From Collinsella aerofaciens (lineage in GTDB: Bacteria > Actinomycetota > Coriobacteriia > Coriobacteriales > Coriobacteriaceae): a stretch of 64,000 nucleotides of DNA. The notes under the pieces were generated by a model. The model had not been told where the DNA came from. It worked only from the letters and a program-made list of their open reading frames with translations, and made no database searches. Shown here one piece after another: positions 24,056-33,467 of this stretch. Both the position numbers and the translations under genes were made by a program. The stretch spans positions 4,954 to 68,953 of the forward strand of contig CAJMHW010000004.1 in the NCBI GenBank assembly GCA_905213325.1, written 5' to 3'. Within the stretch, counting starts at the first letter, position 1; each line of letters starts with the position of its first letter.

Positions 24056-25387
24056 ATGAAGTACTTTGGCACCGACGGCTTTCGCGGTGAGGCCAACGTT
24101 GGGCTGACGGTAGAGCACGCTTATAAGATTGGCCGTTTTGTGGGCTGGTATTACGGCGCCAACCGCGAGCGCAAGGCACGCGTGATCGTGGGCAAGGACA
24201 CGCGTCGCTCGAGTTATATGTTCGAGGCGGCGCTGGTGAGCGGCCTGGTCGCGAGCGGTGCGGACGCCTATATGCTGCATGTGATCCCCACGCCGGGCGT
24301 GGCACATCAGACCGTGGAGGGCTGCTTCGATTGCGGCATCATGATCAGTGCGAGCCACAACCCGTTTTGCGATAACGGCATTAAGCTCGTCAACAGCGAC
24401 GGCTTTAAGATGGACGAGGACGTGCTGGAGCTCATCGAGGACTACATCGATGGCAAGAGCGAGGTGCCGCTGGCCACGGGCAACCACATCGGCGCCACGG
24501 TGGACTACATGCAGGGCCGCAACCGCTACATTGCTTCGCTCATCGCCAGCGCGAACTTTTCGCTGCAGGGCGTCAAGATCGGTATCGACTGCGCCAACGG
24601 CTCGGCTTCCTCGGTGGCCAAGCCGGTGTTCGACGCGCTGGGCGCTGACGTGCGCGTGATCAACGCCGCGCCCGATGGTTTTAACATCAACGTCGACTGC
24701 GGCTCCACGCATATGGAGCGTCTGCAGCGCCATGTGGTGGAGCAGGGCCTGGACGTGGGTTTTGCCTACGACGGCGATGCCGACCGCTGCCTGGCCGTGG
24801 ATGAGCGCGGTCGCGTGGTAGACGGCGACCAGATCCTGTACGTGTGCGGCGTGTATCTGAACAAGCACGGGCGACTCTCGGGCGGTACCGTGGTGCCGAC
24901 GATCGCCAGCAACTTTGGCCTGATCAAGTCGTTGGAGCTTGCCGGCCTGAGTGCCGTGACCAGCGGCGTGGGCGACCGTCACGTGTATGCCAAGATGCGC
25001 GAGGGCGGCTACAGCCTGGGCGGCGAGCAGACGGGCCATACGATCTTTGGCGATATCGAGCGCACGGGCGACGGCATTATGACCTCGCTGCGCGTGATGG
25101 AAGTGATTCGTGCCGAGCGCGAGACGCTCTCGCAGCTCACGGCTCCGTGCAGGCTGCTGCCGCAGGCGCAGGTGGCCGTGCACGTGGCGGACAAGGACGC
25201 CGCGCTCGAGAACATGGGCGTGCAGAACGCCATCGCCGAGGCCGAGGTTGCGCTGGCGGGCGAGGGCCGCGTGCTCGTGCGCAAGAGCGGAACCGAGTCG
25301 GTTATCCGCGTGCTGGCCGAGGCGCCCGACCAAGCATCTGCCGATGCCGCCATGAAGCGCATCGCCGCCGCGCTGGAAGCTCTGTAA
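24056..25387 (+). CDS. glmM: Phosphoglucosamine mutase
   Basis: A 443-residue cytoplasmic enzyme interconverting glucosamine-6-phosphate and glucosamine-1-phosphate for UDP-GlcNAc and peptidoglycan synthesis. The N-terminus YFGTDGFRGEAN is diagnostic, the phosphorylated Ser100 lies in ISASHNPF, the metal loop is DGDADRC, the sugar-binding loop is GGEQTGH and the phosphate-binding site near the C-terminus is RKSGTESVIRV. Length is normal. The ATG has AAGGAGAG upstream. It is followed by a bidirectional terminator shared with the convergent carboxypeptidase gene. Confidence 0.97.
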   Translation: MKYFGTDGFRGEANVGLTVEHAYKIGRFVGWYYGANRERKARVIVGKDTRRSSYMFEAALVSGLVASGADAYMLHVIPTPGVAHQTVEGCFDCGIMISASHNPFCDNGIKLVNSDGFKMDEDVLELIEDYIDGKSEVPLATGNHIGATVDYMQGRNRYIASLIASANFSLQGVKIGIDCANGSASSVAKPVFDALGADVRVINAAPDGFNINVDCGSTHMERLQRHVVEQGLDVGFAYDGDADRCLAVDERGRVVDGDQILYVCGVYLNKHGRLSGGTVVPTIASNFGLIKSLELAGLSAVTSGVGDRHVYAKMREGGYSLGGEQTGHTIFGDIERTGDGIMTSLRVMEVIRAERETLSQLTAPCRLLPQAQVAVHVADKDAALENMGVQNAIAEAEVALAGEGRVLVRKSGTESVIRVLAEAPDQASADAAMKRIAAALEAL

Positions 25388-25423
25388 GGTAGTCATTGGG
25401 GACGTTCTTAAACAACTAGGTGG

Positions 25424-25463
25424 AAAGGGGGCGCCGCGGATTGGTTCCGCGGCGTCCCCTTTG
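25424..25463. terminator. Bidirectional terminator between glmM and the M32 gene
   Basis: A 14-bp GC stem (AGGGGGCGCCGCGG region with CCGCGGCGTCCCCT) has A-rich sequence on the left and CCCCTTTG on the right, so it can serve both convergent genes. Confidence 0.75.
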
Positions 25464-25484
25464 CGTTGGCGTGTCGGTTATGCC

Positions 25485-27059
25485 TTACAGCTCGTAGAGC
25501 GTGGTGAACTTGTCCTGCAGGTAGCTGCAGTAGTAGCGGGCATCGAACGCCATGCCGCAGGCGCCCTTGATGAGCTCCGGCGCGTCCTTGGCGCGTCCCC
25601 ACTGCCAAATGTGCTCGCCGAGCCAGGCGCGGACGGGTGTCAGGTCGCCGCTCGCACAGGCGCCGGTAAGGTCGACACCGTCGCGGCACATGGCCGGCAC
25701 AAACATGGCATCGTAGGCGCTGCCCAGCGCGTAGGTGGGGAAGTAGCCAAACGAGCCGCCGCTCCAGTGCGTATCCTGCAGGCAACCACGCGTGTCGTCG
25801 GGAACGGGGATGCCCAGGTACTCGTTCATAAAGCGATTCCAAAGCGCGGGGATATCCTTGGCTGTGGCCTCGCCGGCAAACAGCATGCGCTCGATCTCGT
25901 AGCGCACCATAACGTGCAGCGGATAGGTGAGCTCGTCGGCCTCGGTGCGGATCAACGACGGCTGCGCGATGTTCACGGCGCGGTAGAGCGTGTCCTCGTC
26001 GACGTCGCCGTAGACCTCGGGCGCGTGGCGGCGCAGCACCTCGAGCAGCGGTCCCATAAAGGCGCGGCTGCGACCCACGGTGTTCTCGAAAAAGCGGCTC
26101 TGGCTCTCGTGGATGCCCATGGAGGTGCCGCCCTCAAGACAGGTGCGCGCATAGGCGGGATTGACGCCCAGCTCGTACATGGCATGTCCTGCCTCGTGGA
26201 TGATGCTGTAGACGTTGGAGATGCAATCGTTCTCGTAGATGTGTGTCGCGATGCGCGCGTCACCCACGGCAAAGCCCTCGCTAAACGGGTGTTCGGTAAA
26301 GGCAAGCGTGGTGTCGTTCAGGTTCAGGCCGACGAGCTTCATAAGGTCGAAGCTCATGGCGCGCTGGGCGGCCTCGGGCACGCGGGCGTGCAAAAAGTCG
26401 GCAGCGGGCTGCTGGCCGCGCTCGCCGATGGCGTGCACGAGCGGCACGACCGTCGCCTTGACCTCATCGCAAAACGCATCGAAGCTCTCGGCAGAAAGGC
26501 CGCGCTCGTACTGGTCGAGCCAAACGTCGTATGGGTCGCGCTTGGGGTCCATGAGCTCGGCCTGATGCTTGAGCTGGCTGACGATTTTGTCCACATAGGG
26601 CTCAAAGCTCGCCCAGTCGTTGGCCGCTTTGGCCTTGTGCCACACGGCGTCGGCCTCGCAGGTGAGCCTGGTCCAGGCCTCGGCCTCCTCGGTGGGGATG
26701 ACGCTTGCCTCGCGCTGGTCGCGGCCGAGCACGCGAATCTCGTCAAGCAGCTGCGGGTCGTCGATCTTTCCGCCGGTGACGGTCTCGCGTGCCAGCGAAC
26801 GTACAAGTTCGACAGACTTTTCGCTGGTCAGGAGCTTATGGTGCTCGCCGGCAAGGGTGCCCATGGCGTCGGCACGGGCGGCGGCACCGTTGGCGGGAGC
26901 AATGGTCGCGCCGTCAAACTCGGCAATCTTGAGCAGGTACTCGCGGGTCCACAGCTTGCCCTCGAGCTTGCGGAATTTTTTGACGGCCTTATCGACCTTC
27001 ATGCCTTTGGGCGTCTTGCCCGCTGCGGGCTTGGCCTTCTTATCGTACTTCTTTCCCAT
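25485..27059 (-). CDS. M32 family metallocarboxypeptidase
   Basis: A 524-residue cytoplasmic zinc carboxypeptidase of the thermostable carboxypeptidase 1 (Taq/Bsu CP) family. The HEAGH motif is near residue 287, followed by the conserved MGIHESQSRFFEN segment supplying the third zinc ligand Glu. An N-terminal Lys-rich tail (KKYDKKAKPAAGK) precedes the helical body. It removes C-terminal residues from peptides, probably for amino-acid recycling. The ATG at 27059 is preceded by AAGGATATG. It is divergent from the pheST T-box leader. Confidence 0.95.
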   Translation of the reverse strand: MGKKYDKKAKPAAGKTPKGMKVDKAVKKFRKLEGKLWTREYLLKIAEFDGATIAPANGAAARADAMGTLAGEHHKLLTSEKSVELVRSLARETVTGGKIDDPQLLDEIRVLGRDQREASVIPTEEAEAWTRLTCEADAVWHKAKAANDWASFEPYVDKIVSQLKHQAELMDPKRDPYDVWLDQYERGLSAESFDAFCDEVKATVVPLVHAIGERGQQPAADFLHARVPEAAQRAMSFDLMKLVGLNLNDTTLAFTEHPFSEGFAVGDARIATHIYENDCISNVYSIIHEAGHAMYELGVNPAYARTCLEGGTSMGIHESQSRFFENTVGRSRAFMGPLLEVLRRHAPEVYGDVDEDTLYRAVNIAQPSLIRTEADELTYPLHVMVRYEIERMLFAGEATAKDIPALWNRFMNEYLGIPVPDDTRGCLQDTHWSGGSFGYFPTYALGSAYDAMFVPAMCRDGVDLTGACASGDLTPVRAWLGEHIWQWGRAKDAPELIKGACGMAFDARYYCSYLQDKFTTLYEL

Positions 27060-27186
27060 ACCATATCCTTAATCTCGCAGGCCGAGCGCCGCAGGCGGGT
27101 GCACGGCCAGTTTGCACAGCTACTTGCCTTGTACCCAGCGCGAACAAAACGGAACGCGGCGATGCGCTCGCGAAATGTGTTATCCT

Positions 27187-27480
27187 ATAGCCCAATGCGT
27201 TGACGGAGAGGGTTTTGCCCGCCGCGTCGCCGGCGAGAGAGGGAAGGTCATGGGCTGCAAGCCTTCCTGCGGTGGCAAGGGCCAAGCGTTCACTCCCGAG
27301 CAGCGACCTCAACGGGCGCGCGGCCAGTGGCAGCAAAGCCCCAGTAGGGAAGCCGTGAGCCTCGCGACAAGAGGCGCAGAGTGGGCACGGCGGGCCAGAC
27401 ATCCGCCGGGTCAAACAAGGTGGTACCGCGGAATTCAACCGTCCTTGGGCAATGCACATGCCCGAGGGCGGTTTTTTGTT
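27187..27480 (+). promoter_or_regulatory. T-box riboswitch controlling pheST
   Basis: The conserved T-box sequence AGGTGGTACCGCGG is at about 27419-27432. It is followed by a terminator with stem AACCGTCCT..GGGC / GCCC..AGGGCGGTT and a run of six T (27437-27480). The upstream GC-rich structured region fits Stem I and linkers; a TTC at 27264-27266 is a candidate Phe specifier but I could not confirm its loop. Uncharged tRNA should bind and favour the antiterminator, raising pheS and pheT expression during phenylalanine limitation. The start coordinate is approximate, placed after a weak TATCCT -10. Confidence 0.92.
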
Positions 27481-27563
27481 ACCGAACCGGGCCGCGTTTT
27501 CGCAGTGCCAGACGGCGACAGTCGTCCCGGCAGGCGGAAAGCGCGAGAGACGAAAGGGAAGAC

Positions 27564-28640
27564 ATGAGTCTGATTGATGATCTGGTCAAACTCGAGGAAG
27601 AGGCCAAGGAGCTCGTCGCCGGTGCCGACGACGCCGCCAAGCTCGAGGCCGCGCGCGTTGAGCTGCTCGGCCGCAAGGGCCGCATCACCGGCCTGATGCG
27701 CATGATGGGCAAGCTCGCCCCCGAGGATCGTCCCATGATGGGCAAACGCGCCAACGAGATGCGCCAGCTGATCGAGGGCATGCTCGACGAGCGCACCACC
27801 GAGATGAAGGCCGCCGCCCTCAAGCACGCACTCGAGCACGAGGCCGTCGACATCACGCTGCCGGGTATCCGTCCGCAGATCGGTCACCAGCACCTGATCA
27901 AGCAGATCATCGAGGAGGCCGAGGACATCTTCTGCGGCATCGGCTACACCGTCGAGTCCGGCCCCATGGTCGATACCTCCTACTACAACTTCACCGCGCT
28001 CAACGCGCCCATGGATCACCCGAGCCGCTCGGCTCGCGACACGTTCTATGTGGTCGACAACAACCCCGGCAGCGTTGCGCATCCCGAGGCTCACGCTCAC
28101 GGCGAGTCCGACGTGCTGCTGCGCACCCAGACCTCGGGCGTGCAGATCCACACCATGGAGTCGCAAAAGCCGCCCATCTACATGATCTGCCCGGGCACCG
28201 TCTATCGTCCCGACACGGCCGACGCCTGCCACCTGCCGCAGTTCAACCAGATCGAAGGCCTGGTCGTCGACGAGGGTATCACCTTTGGCGATCTTAAGGG
28301 CACGCTCGACTACTTTGTTAAGTGCATGTTTGGTGAGGATCGCAAGACGCGCTATCGCCCGCACTTCTTCCCCTTCACCGAGCCTTCCTGCGAGGTGGAC
28401 GTGAGCTGCCACGTGTGCGGCGGCAAGGGCTGCAACTTCTGCAAGCACAGCGGCTGGATCGAGATTCTGGGCTGCGGCATGGTCGACCCCAACGTCCTGA
28501 TCAACTGTGGCATCGACCCCGAGAAGTACACCGGCTTCGCCTTTGGTATTGGCGCCGAGCGCGTCGCGGCACTGCGCTACGACCTGCCCGACCTCAGAAC
28601 TCTCATGACGGGTGATATGCGCTTCTTGAATCAGTTCTAG
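27564..28640 (+). CDS. pheS: Phenylalanyl-tRNA synthetase alpha subunit
   Basis: A 358-residue class II aminoacyl-tRNA synthetase subunit; with PheT it forms the cytoplasmic (alpha-beta)2 enzyme charging tRNA-Phe. The N-terminal coiled coil (about 1-90) is followed by the catalytic core, with the motif 2 region TVYRPDTADACHLPQFNQIEG, the Phe-binding FTEPSCEVDVSC and the motif 3 GIGAERVAALRYDLPDLR near the end. A four-Cys segment (CHVCGGKGCNFC) is present. The start at 27564 is chosen because it lies after the T-box terminator and behind GAAAGGGAAG; an in-frame opening to 27381 runs through the leader and is not coding. Confidence 0.97.
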   Translation: MSLIDDLVKLEEEAKELVAGADDAAKLEAARVELLGRKGRITGLMRMMGKLAPEDRPMMGKRANEMRQLIEGMLDERTTEMKAAALKHALEHEAVDITLPGIRPQIGHQHLIKQIIEEAEDIFCGIGYTVESGPMVDTSYYNFTALNAPMDHPSRSARDTFYVVDNNPGSVAHPEAHAHGESDVLLRTQTSGVQIHTMESQKPPIYMICPGTVYRPDTADACHLPQFNQIEGLVVDEGITFGDLKGTLDYFVKCMFGEDRKTRYRPHFFPFTEPSCEVDVSCHVCGGKGCNFCKHSGWIEILGCGMVDPNVLINCGIDPEKYTGFAFGIGAERVAALRYDLPDLRTLMTGDMRFLNQF

Positions 28641-28648
28641 GCTGCGGC

Positions 28649-28741
28649 TTGCCCAAGCACGACACCTCGGCGCTCATTCGTCGCTTGCGTACCAAAGTAC
28701 GCGGCGCTCCTCTTTCGGGCCGATCTGCCGCACTTGGACAA
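28649..28741 (+). other. Long structured spacer between pheS and pheT
   Basis: The 184-bp spacer can form one extended bulged hairpin: TTG.CCAAG pairs with CTTGG.CAA at the base, TCGG with CCGA in the middle, and GCGTAC-caaa-GTACGC at the tip. There is no T-tract. It may tune the PheS:PheT ratio or process the mRNA. Confidence 0.5.
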
Positions 28742-28824
28742 CCCTCGCTTTGTAAGGAATGTTCACAAAGTTGAAGTTTCCACCTGCATCTCTTCGCAGG
28801 CTTTCAGTATGAAAGGAGAGCTAG

Positions 28825-31278
28825 ATGCGTGTTTCTTACGACTGGCTCAAGACCATGATCGATATTCCGGAGGATCCCAAGACCCTTTCGGACGAATATA
28901 TCCGTACCGGCACCGAGGTCGAGGCGATCGACACCGTGGGCGAGTCCTTCGACCACGTGGTGACCGCCAAGGTGCTCACCAAGATCCCGCACCCCGATAG
29001 CGACCACATGTATGTGTGCTCGGTCGACGTGGGCGACAAGAATCTCGACGCCGACGGCAATCCCGCTCCGCTGCAGATCGTCTGCGGCGCGCAGAACTTC
29101 GAGGCCGGCGACCACATCGTCACGGCCATGATTGGCGCCGTGCTTCCCGGCGACGTCAAGATCAAGAAGAGCAAGCTTCGCGGCGTCGTGTCCATGGGCA
29201 TGAACTGCTCCGCGCGCGAGCTCGGCCTGGGTGGCGACCACTCCGGCATTATGATCCTGCCCGAGGATACGCCCTGCGGCATGCCGTTTGCCGAGTACGT
29301 GGGCTCGAGCGACACCGTGCTCGACTGTGAGATCACGCCCAACCGTCCCGACTGCCTGTCCATGATCGGCATGGCCCGCGAGACCGGCGCCATCTTCGAC
29401 CGCGATTTCCACGTTGAGCTGCCCGCCATCAAGGTCGAGACCGGCCGCGCGACCGACGACGAGCTTTCCGTCGAGATCGCCGACGAGGGCCTGTGCGACC
29501 GCTACGTTGCCCGCATCGTGCGCAACGTCAAGGTCGGCCCGTCGCCAGACTGGATGGTCAAGCGCCTCAACGCCCTAGGCGTGCGCCCGCACAACAACAT
29601 CGTCGACATCACCAACTACGTGATGATGCTCACCGGTCAGCCGCTGCACGCCTTTGACCTGGACACCTTTGCCGAGCGCGATGGCCACCGTCGTGTGGTG
29701 GTTCGTGCCGCCCAGCAGGACGAGAAGTTCACGACGCTCGACGGCGAGGAGCGCGTGCTCGACGCCGGCATGGGCCTCATCACCGACGGCGAGCGCCCCG
29801 TGGCGTTGGCCGGCGTTATGGGTGGCATGGATTCCGAGATCGAGGACGATACCGTTGACGTGATGGTCGAGAGCGCCTGCTTCAACGCCGGCCGCACCTC
29901 GCACACCAGCCGCGACCTTTCGCTGATCTCCGACGCCTCCATTCGCTTTGAGCGCCAGGTTGACGAGACCGGCTGCGTGGATGTTGCCAACGTTACCTGC
30001 GCGCTGATTGAGGAGATCGCCGGCGGCGAGGTCGCTCCCGGCTATGTGGACGTGTTCCCCGCGCCCAAGACCATCGACAGCATTAAGCTGCGCCTGGCCC
30101 GCGTGCACGCCATCTGCGGTGCCGACATCGAGCCCGACTTTATCGAGCGCTCGCTCACCCGCCTGGGCTGCACCGTCGAGCGCGACGGCGAGGACTTTAT
30201 GGTCACGCCGCCGAGCTTCCGTCCCGACCTGCCGCGTGAGATCGACCTGATCGAGGAGGTTCTGCGCCTGTGGGGCATGGGTCGCGTCACGGCGACCATT
30301 CCGGCTGCCAAGAACCACATCGGCGGCCTGACTCGCGAGCAGAAGCTCACCCGCAAGGTCGGCGAGATCCTGCGCGCCTGCGGCCTCAACGAGACCACGA
30401 CCTTTGGCTTTGCCGCTCCGGGCGACCTGGAGAAGATCGGCATGTCCACCGAGGGCCGCGGCTGCCCCGTGGTGCTCATGAACCCGCTGGTGGCCGAGCA
30501 GACCGAGATGCGCCGCTCGCTGCTGCCGGGTCTGCTGCAGTCCGTTGCCTATAACGAGGCGCACGGTACGCCCAACGTACACCTGTACGAGGTCGGCAGC
30601 CTGTTCCATGGCCGCGAGAACGCCAGCCTGCCCAAGGAGACCAAGTCCGTCGCGGGCGTGCTCTCGGGCCAGTGGAGCGAGCAGTCTTGGAGCATGAAGT
30701 ACCGCAAGCTGCGTTTCTTCTTTGGCAAGGGCATCGTCGAGGAGCTGCTCGCCCAGCTGCGCATCGAGAAGGTTCGCTTCCGTCCCGTCGAGGGCGAGGG
30801 CTATGCCTTCCTGCAGCCGGGTCGTGCTGCCGAGGTCCTGTCCGGCGGCACCGTGCTGGGTTGGGTCGGCGAGATCCACCCCGAGGCGCGCGAGGCTATG
30901 GGCATTGACGAGGTCGTCGTCGCCTTTGAGCTCGACTTGGATAAGCTGATCAAGGGCGCCCGCAACCAGGAGAACTACCGTGAGTTCTCGCAGTACCCGG
31001 CCGTTGAGCACGACCTCGCTATCGTGGTTGACAACACTGTGACCTGCGAGGATCTTGAGCGTCGTATTACGAGTGCCGGCGGCAAGCTGCTCGAGGGCGT
31101 GCGCCTGTTCGATGTCTACCGCGATCCGGTCCGCATCGGCAAGGGCAAGAAATCCATGGCCTTTGCGCTTACGTATCGCTCCGACGACCACACGCTCACC
31201 AGCGAAGAGGTCGAAAAGGCGCACCAGAAGATCGTCACCAAGGTGTGCAAGGGCGTAAACGGCGAGGTCCGCGGCTAG
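28825..31278 (+). CDS. pheT: Phenylalanyl-tRNA synthetase beta subunit
   Basis: An 817-residue partner of PheS. Domains in order: N-terminal B1, an OB-fold tRNA-binding EMAP-like domain (about 39-150), B3/B4 editing region (ITNYVMMLTGQPLHAFD, then RTSHTSRDLSLISDASIRFER), B5 domain, the synthetase-core-like B6/B7 region, and a C-terminal anticodon-binding FDX-ACB domain (about 720-817, REFSQYPAVEHDLAIVVD). Length is typical for bacterial PheT. The ATG follows AAAGGAGAG. The 184-bp spacer from pheS is unusually long for this operon and contains a large hairpin. Confidence 0.97.
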   Translation: MRVSYDWLKTMIDIPEDPKTLSDEYIRTGTEVEAIDTVGESFDHVVTAKVLTKIPHPDSDHMYVCSVDVGDKNLDADGNPAPLQIVCGAQNFEAGDHIVTAMIGAVLPGDVKIKKSKLRGVVSMGMNCSARELGLGGDHSGIMILPEDTPCGMPFAEYVGSSDTVLDCEITPNRPDCLSMIGMARETGAIFDRDFHVELPAIKVETGRATDDELSVEIADEGLCDRYVARIVRNVKVGPSPDWMVKRLNALGVRPHNNIVDITNYVMMLTGQPLHAFDLDTFAERDGHRRVVVRAAQQDEKFTTLDGEERVLDAGMGLITDGERPVALAGVMGGMDSEIEDDTVDVMVESACFNAGRTSHTSRDLSLISDASIRFERQVDETGCVDVANVTCALIEEIAGGEVAPGYVDVFPAPKTIDSIKLRLARVHAICGADIEPDFIERSLTRLGCTVERDGEDFMVTPPSFRPDLPREIDLIEEVLRLWGMGRVTATIPAAKNHIGGLTREQKLTRKVGEILRACGLNETTTFGFAAPGDLEKIGMSTEGRGCPVVLMNPLVAEQTEMRRSLLPGLLQSVAYNEAHGTPNVHLYEVGSLFHGRENASLPKETKSVAGVLSGQWSEQSWSMKYRKLRFFFGKGIVEELLAQLRIEKVRFRPVEGEGYAFLQPGRAAEVLSGGTVLGWVGEIHPEAREAMGIDEVVVAFELDLDKLIKGARNQENYREFSQYPAVEHDLAIVVDNTVTCEDLERRITSAGGKLLEGVRLFDVYRDPVRIGKGKKSMAFALTYRSDDHTLTSEEVEKAHQKIVTKVCKGVNGEVRG

Positions 31279-31385
31279 GTCCTGCGCCGGATATAGACCA
31301 GCGTCGGCTGCCGCCGAGTCTTACGTGACTGCTGTTTTCGGTATAAGGCACCGTTGAGCCTTCATATATGACACGCGCATTACAT

Positions 31386-31421
31386 AACGGCGTGCTGCTT
31401 TGTCGGCAGTGCGCCGTTTTG
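31386..31421 (+). terminator. Probable terminator of pheST
   Basis: AACGGCG pairs with CGCCGTT across an inner CTGC/GGCAG stem, followed by TTTTGC. It overlaps the -35 of the nickel-transporter promoter, so the same DNA may end one operon and start the next. Confidence 0.55.
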
Positions 31422-31466
31422 CTATGATAGCCCGCGGCGTGTTACGAATCTGACAATGCGTAACAC
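31400..31466 (+). promoter_or_regulatory. Promoter with NikR-like operator for the ECF importer
   Basis: TTGTCG (31400-31405), a 17-bp spacer and TATGAT (31423-31428) form a good promoter. The perfect inverted repeat GTGTTAC-N14-GTAACAC (31439-31466) starts at the expected transcription start. This spacing and sequence resemble the NikR box described for some deltaproteobacteria, which would make the operon nickel-repressed. Confidence 0.72.
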
Positions 31467-31523
31467 TGACAAGGTGATTCAAGCGGCGTTGCAATTCTGT
31501 GCGTCGATAACCGGGAGGCGTAT

Positions 31524-32609
31524 ATGCACATTCCAGATAACTACCTGTCCCCGCAGACCGATGCCGTTATGGCGGTGGCGATGGTGCCCGTTTGGGTCCA
31601 TTGCATCAAAAAGGTACGCGCCACGCTCGATCGCGAGCACATGGCTTTCCTGGGCATCTGCGCTGCGTTCTCCTTCTTGCTCATGATGTTTAACGTGCCG
31701 CTGCCCGGCGGCACCACGGGTCACGCCGTCGGCGGTGCACTCATCGCGCTGCTGCTGGGCCCCGAGGCCGCGGCCATTGCGGTTTCGGTCGCACTGGCAC
31801 TGCAGGCGCTGCTGTTTGGCGACGGCGGCATCCTGTCCTTTGGAGCCAACTGCTTTAACATGGCATTTGTGCTGCCGTTTGTGGCAGCCATCGTGTTCCG
31901 TGCGCTCAACGGCCGCCTGCACGACAAGAGCTGGGGCACTTCGGTTTCTGCCATCGTGAGCGGCTGGATCGGCTTGTGCGTGGCTGCCCTGTGCGCTGCC
32001 ATCGAGTTCGGCATTCAGCCGATGCTCTTCACCAACGCCTCGGGTGCCCCGCTATACTGCCCCTTCCCGCTGTCTGTTTCCATTCCGGCCATGTTGATTC
32101 CGCACATGCTGGTAGCCGGTGTGGTCGAGGGCGTGGCGACTGCCGCGATCTACGGCTTTATCAAGAAGACGGCGCCGGGCGTTATCGTCGGCCCCGAAGC
32201 CGCCGATGGACAGCTTACTGCCGAGGGCGCAGCCGCCAAGAAGACCTCGCTGGTCCCCACGCTCATCCTGGTCGCCGTGCTTGTCGTGGCCACGCCGCTG
32301 GGCCTGCTGGCCACGGGTGACGCATGGGGCGAGTGGGACGCCGAGGGCGCCGCGACCGCCGTTCAGGAGGCTGGTGACGACAGTCTGCAGACTTCGGTTG
32401 GCCTCGATACTCCGACCTTTGCCGATGTCCTGCCCACGGGCGATTATCTGCAGGCCTATTCCGAGGAGCAGGGCCTTGACTTTGCCGGTCAGGCTGCCAT
32501 GTATATCCTGTCCGGCGTGATTGGCGTGGCGGTGCTCACCATCGCATTCCGCCTGATCTCGCTGACGGTTAAGGAAAGCGGTGCTCATGGCAATAGCCGA
32601 GCTGCCTAG
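31524..32609 (+). CDS. cbiM: ECF transporter substrate-binding membrane component CbiM/NikM, fused to a CbiN/NikN-like domain
   Basis: A 361-residue membrane protein. The exposed N-terminus MHIPDNYLSP and the second His at exactly position 67 (TTGHAVGG) are the Ni/Co ligands of the NikM/CbiM family. Seven hydrophobic segments span about residues 10-215. A C-terminal extension with two further transmembrane helices and an extracytoplasmic loop (PLGLLATGDAWGEWD) corresponds to the CbiN/NikN (PDGLE-like) domain, so the usual separate small subunit is fused here. It is the first gene of a three-gene importer operon. The NikR-like operator argues for nickel rather than cobalt, but the protein alone does not decide. 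Confidence 0.9.
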   Translation: MHIPDNYLSPQTDAVMAVAMVPVWVHCIKKVRATLDREHMAFLGICAAFSFLLMMFNVPLPGGTTGHAVGGALIALLLGPEAAAIAVSVALALQALLFGDGGILSFGANCFNMAFVLPFVAAIVFRALNGRLHDKSWGTSVSAIVSGWIGLCVAALCAAIEFGIQPMLFTNASGAPLYCPFPLSVSIPAMLIPHMLVAGVVEGVATAAIYGFIKKTAPGVIVGPEAADGQLTAEGAAAKKTSLVPTLILVAVLVVATPLGLLATGDAWGEWDAEGAATAVQEAGDDSLQTSVGLDTPTFADVLPTGDYLQAYSEEQGLDFAGQAAMYILSGVIGVAVLTIAFRLISLTVKESGAHGNSRAA

Positions 32610-33423
32610 CTGGCTTGCGGCCGAGGAGCGATATGAGCCCGTGGGGGCTCGGCATCGTGTGATGCAAAAGAATGTCCTGCACCTGGCGAGCCTGCTTGAG
32701 CGGGTTCGCCTGGGTGGAGGCGCGCACGAGGGCGGGTCGATGGTCGACCGCGCCCTTTCTTGCGTTTCGGCTCCGGTGCGCCTGGTGGGGATGTTCGTTT
32801 GCGTCCTGTGCGTGTGTCTGACGCAGAGCCCTCTGTACCTCATGTTGATGGCGGCTATCGCGCTGGTGCTCGTTGCCGTGCGCCCCGTACGCGGGCTGCG
32901 GGCAACCTTTGTGCCGGCGCTTGGCGCTGCAGGGCTCGCGGTGGTTCTGGTACTGCTCGCCTTGCTGCTGGACACTTCTGCCGCGGGCGCCATGCTCAAG
33001 ATCGCGCTCAAGACGTTTATTAATGTGTCGCTGGTGCTGGGTGTTTCGTGGACGCTCACCTGGAGCCGCATGTCGGCGGCGCTCAAAATGCTGCACCTGC
33101 CCGACGAGGTTATCTTTACGTTTGATATGGCGCTCAAGCATATTGAGGTGCTGGGACGCACGGCGCACGATCTGTGCGAATCGGTCATGCTGCGCAGCGT
33201 CGGTTCCGCGCCTGCGGGTTTTTCGCGCACCGATTCGCTGGCGGGTATCATGGGCATGACGTTTATCAAGGCGATGGAATGCAGCCGCGCGATGGACGAG
33301 GCCATGCTGTGTCGCGGCTTCGCCGGCGTGTATCCGGCGCTTGCACGGAGCGGCTTTGGCTGGCACGATGCGGTTTACGCGGCCGTTGTGGCGTTGCTCG
33401 CCGTGTTGTGCGCGGTGCTGTAG
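32587..33423 (+). CDS. cbiQ: ECF transporter transmembrane (T) component CbiQ-like
   Basis: A 278-residue membrane protein linking the substrate-binding CbiM/NikM component to the ATPase. About 55 cytoplasmic N-terminal residues come first, then hydrophobic segments clustered at residues 65-160 and near the C-terminus. The coupling region contains the family-type AMDEAMLCRGFAG helix (Ala-Arg-Gly-like signature). The ATG at 32587 is within the end of cbiM (23-nt overlap) and follows AAGGAAAG; a GTG two codons earlier is possible. The overlap implies translational coupling. Confidence 0.88.
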   Translation: MAIAELPSWLAAEERYEPVGARHRVMQKNVLHLASLLERVRLGGGAHEGGSMVDRALSCVSAPVRLVGMFVCVLCVCLTQSPLYLMLMAAIALVLVAVRPVRGLRATFVPALGAAGLAVVLVLLALLLDTSAAGAMLKIALKTFINVSLVLGVSWTLTWSRMSAALKMLHLPDEVIFTFDMALKHIEVLGRTAHDLCESVMLRSVGSAPAGFSRTDSLAGIMGMTFIKAMECSRAMDEAMLCRGFAGVYPALARSGFGWHDAVYAAVVALLAVLCAVL

Positions 33424-33467
33424 CGCGGACGGTCGAACCGTTGATGTGAGTAGGGAAGGGCGACGTT

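Noticed and set aside
27381..27563. N-terminal extension of pheS through the leader
   Set aside because: This region is the T-box antiterminator/terminator; the true start has its own SD at 27564.
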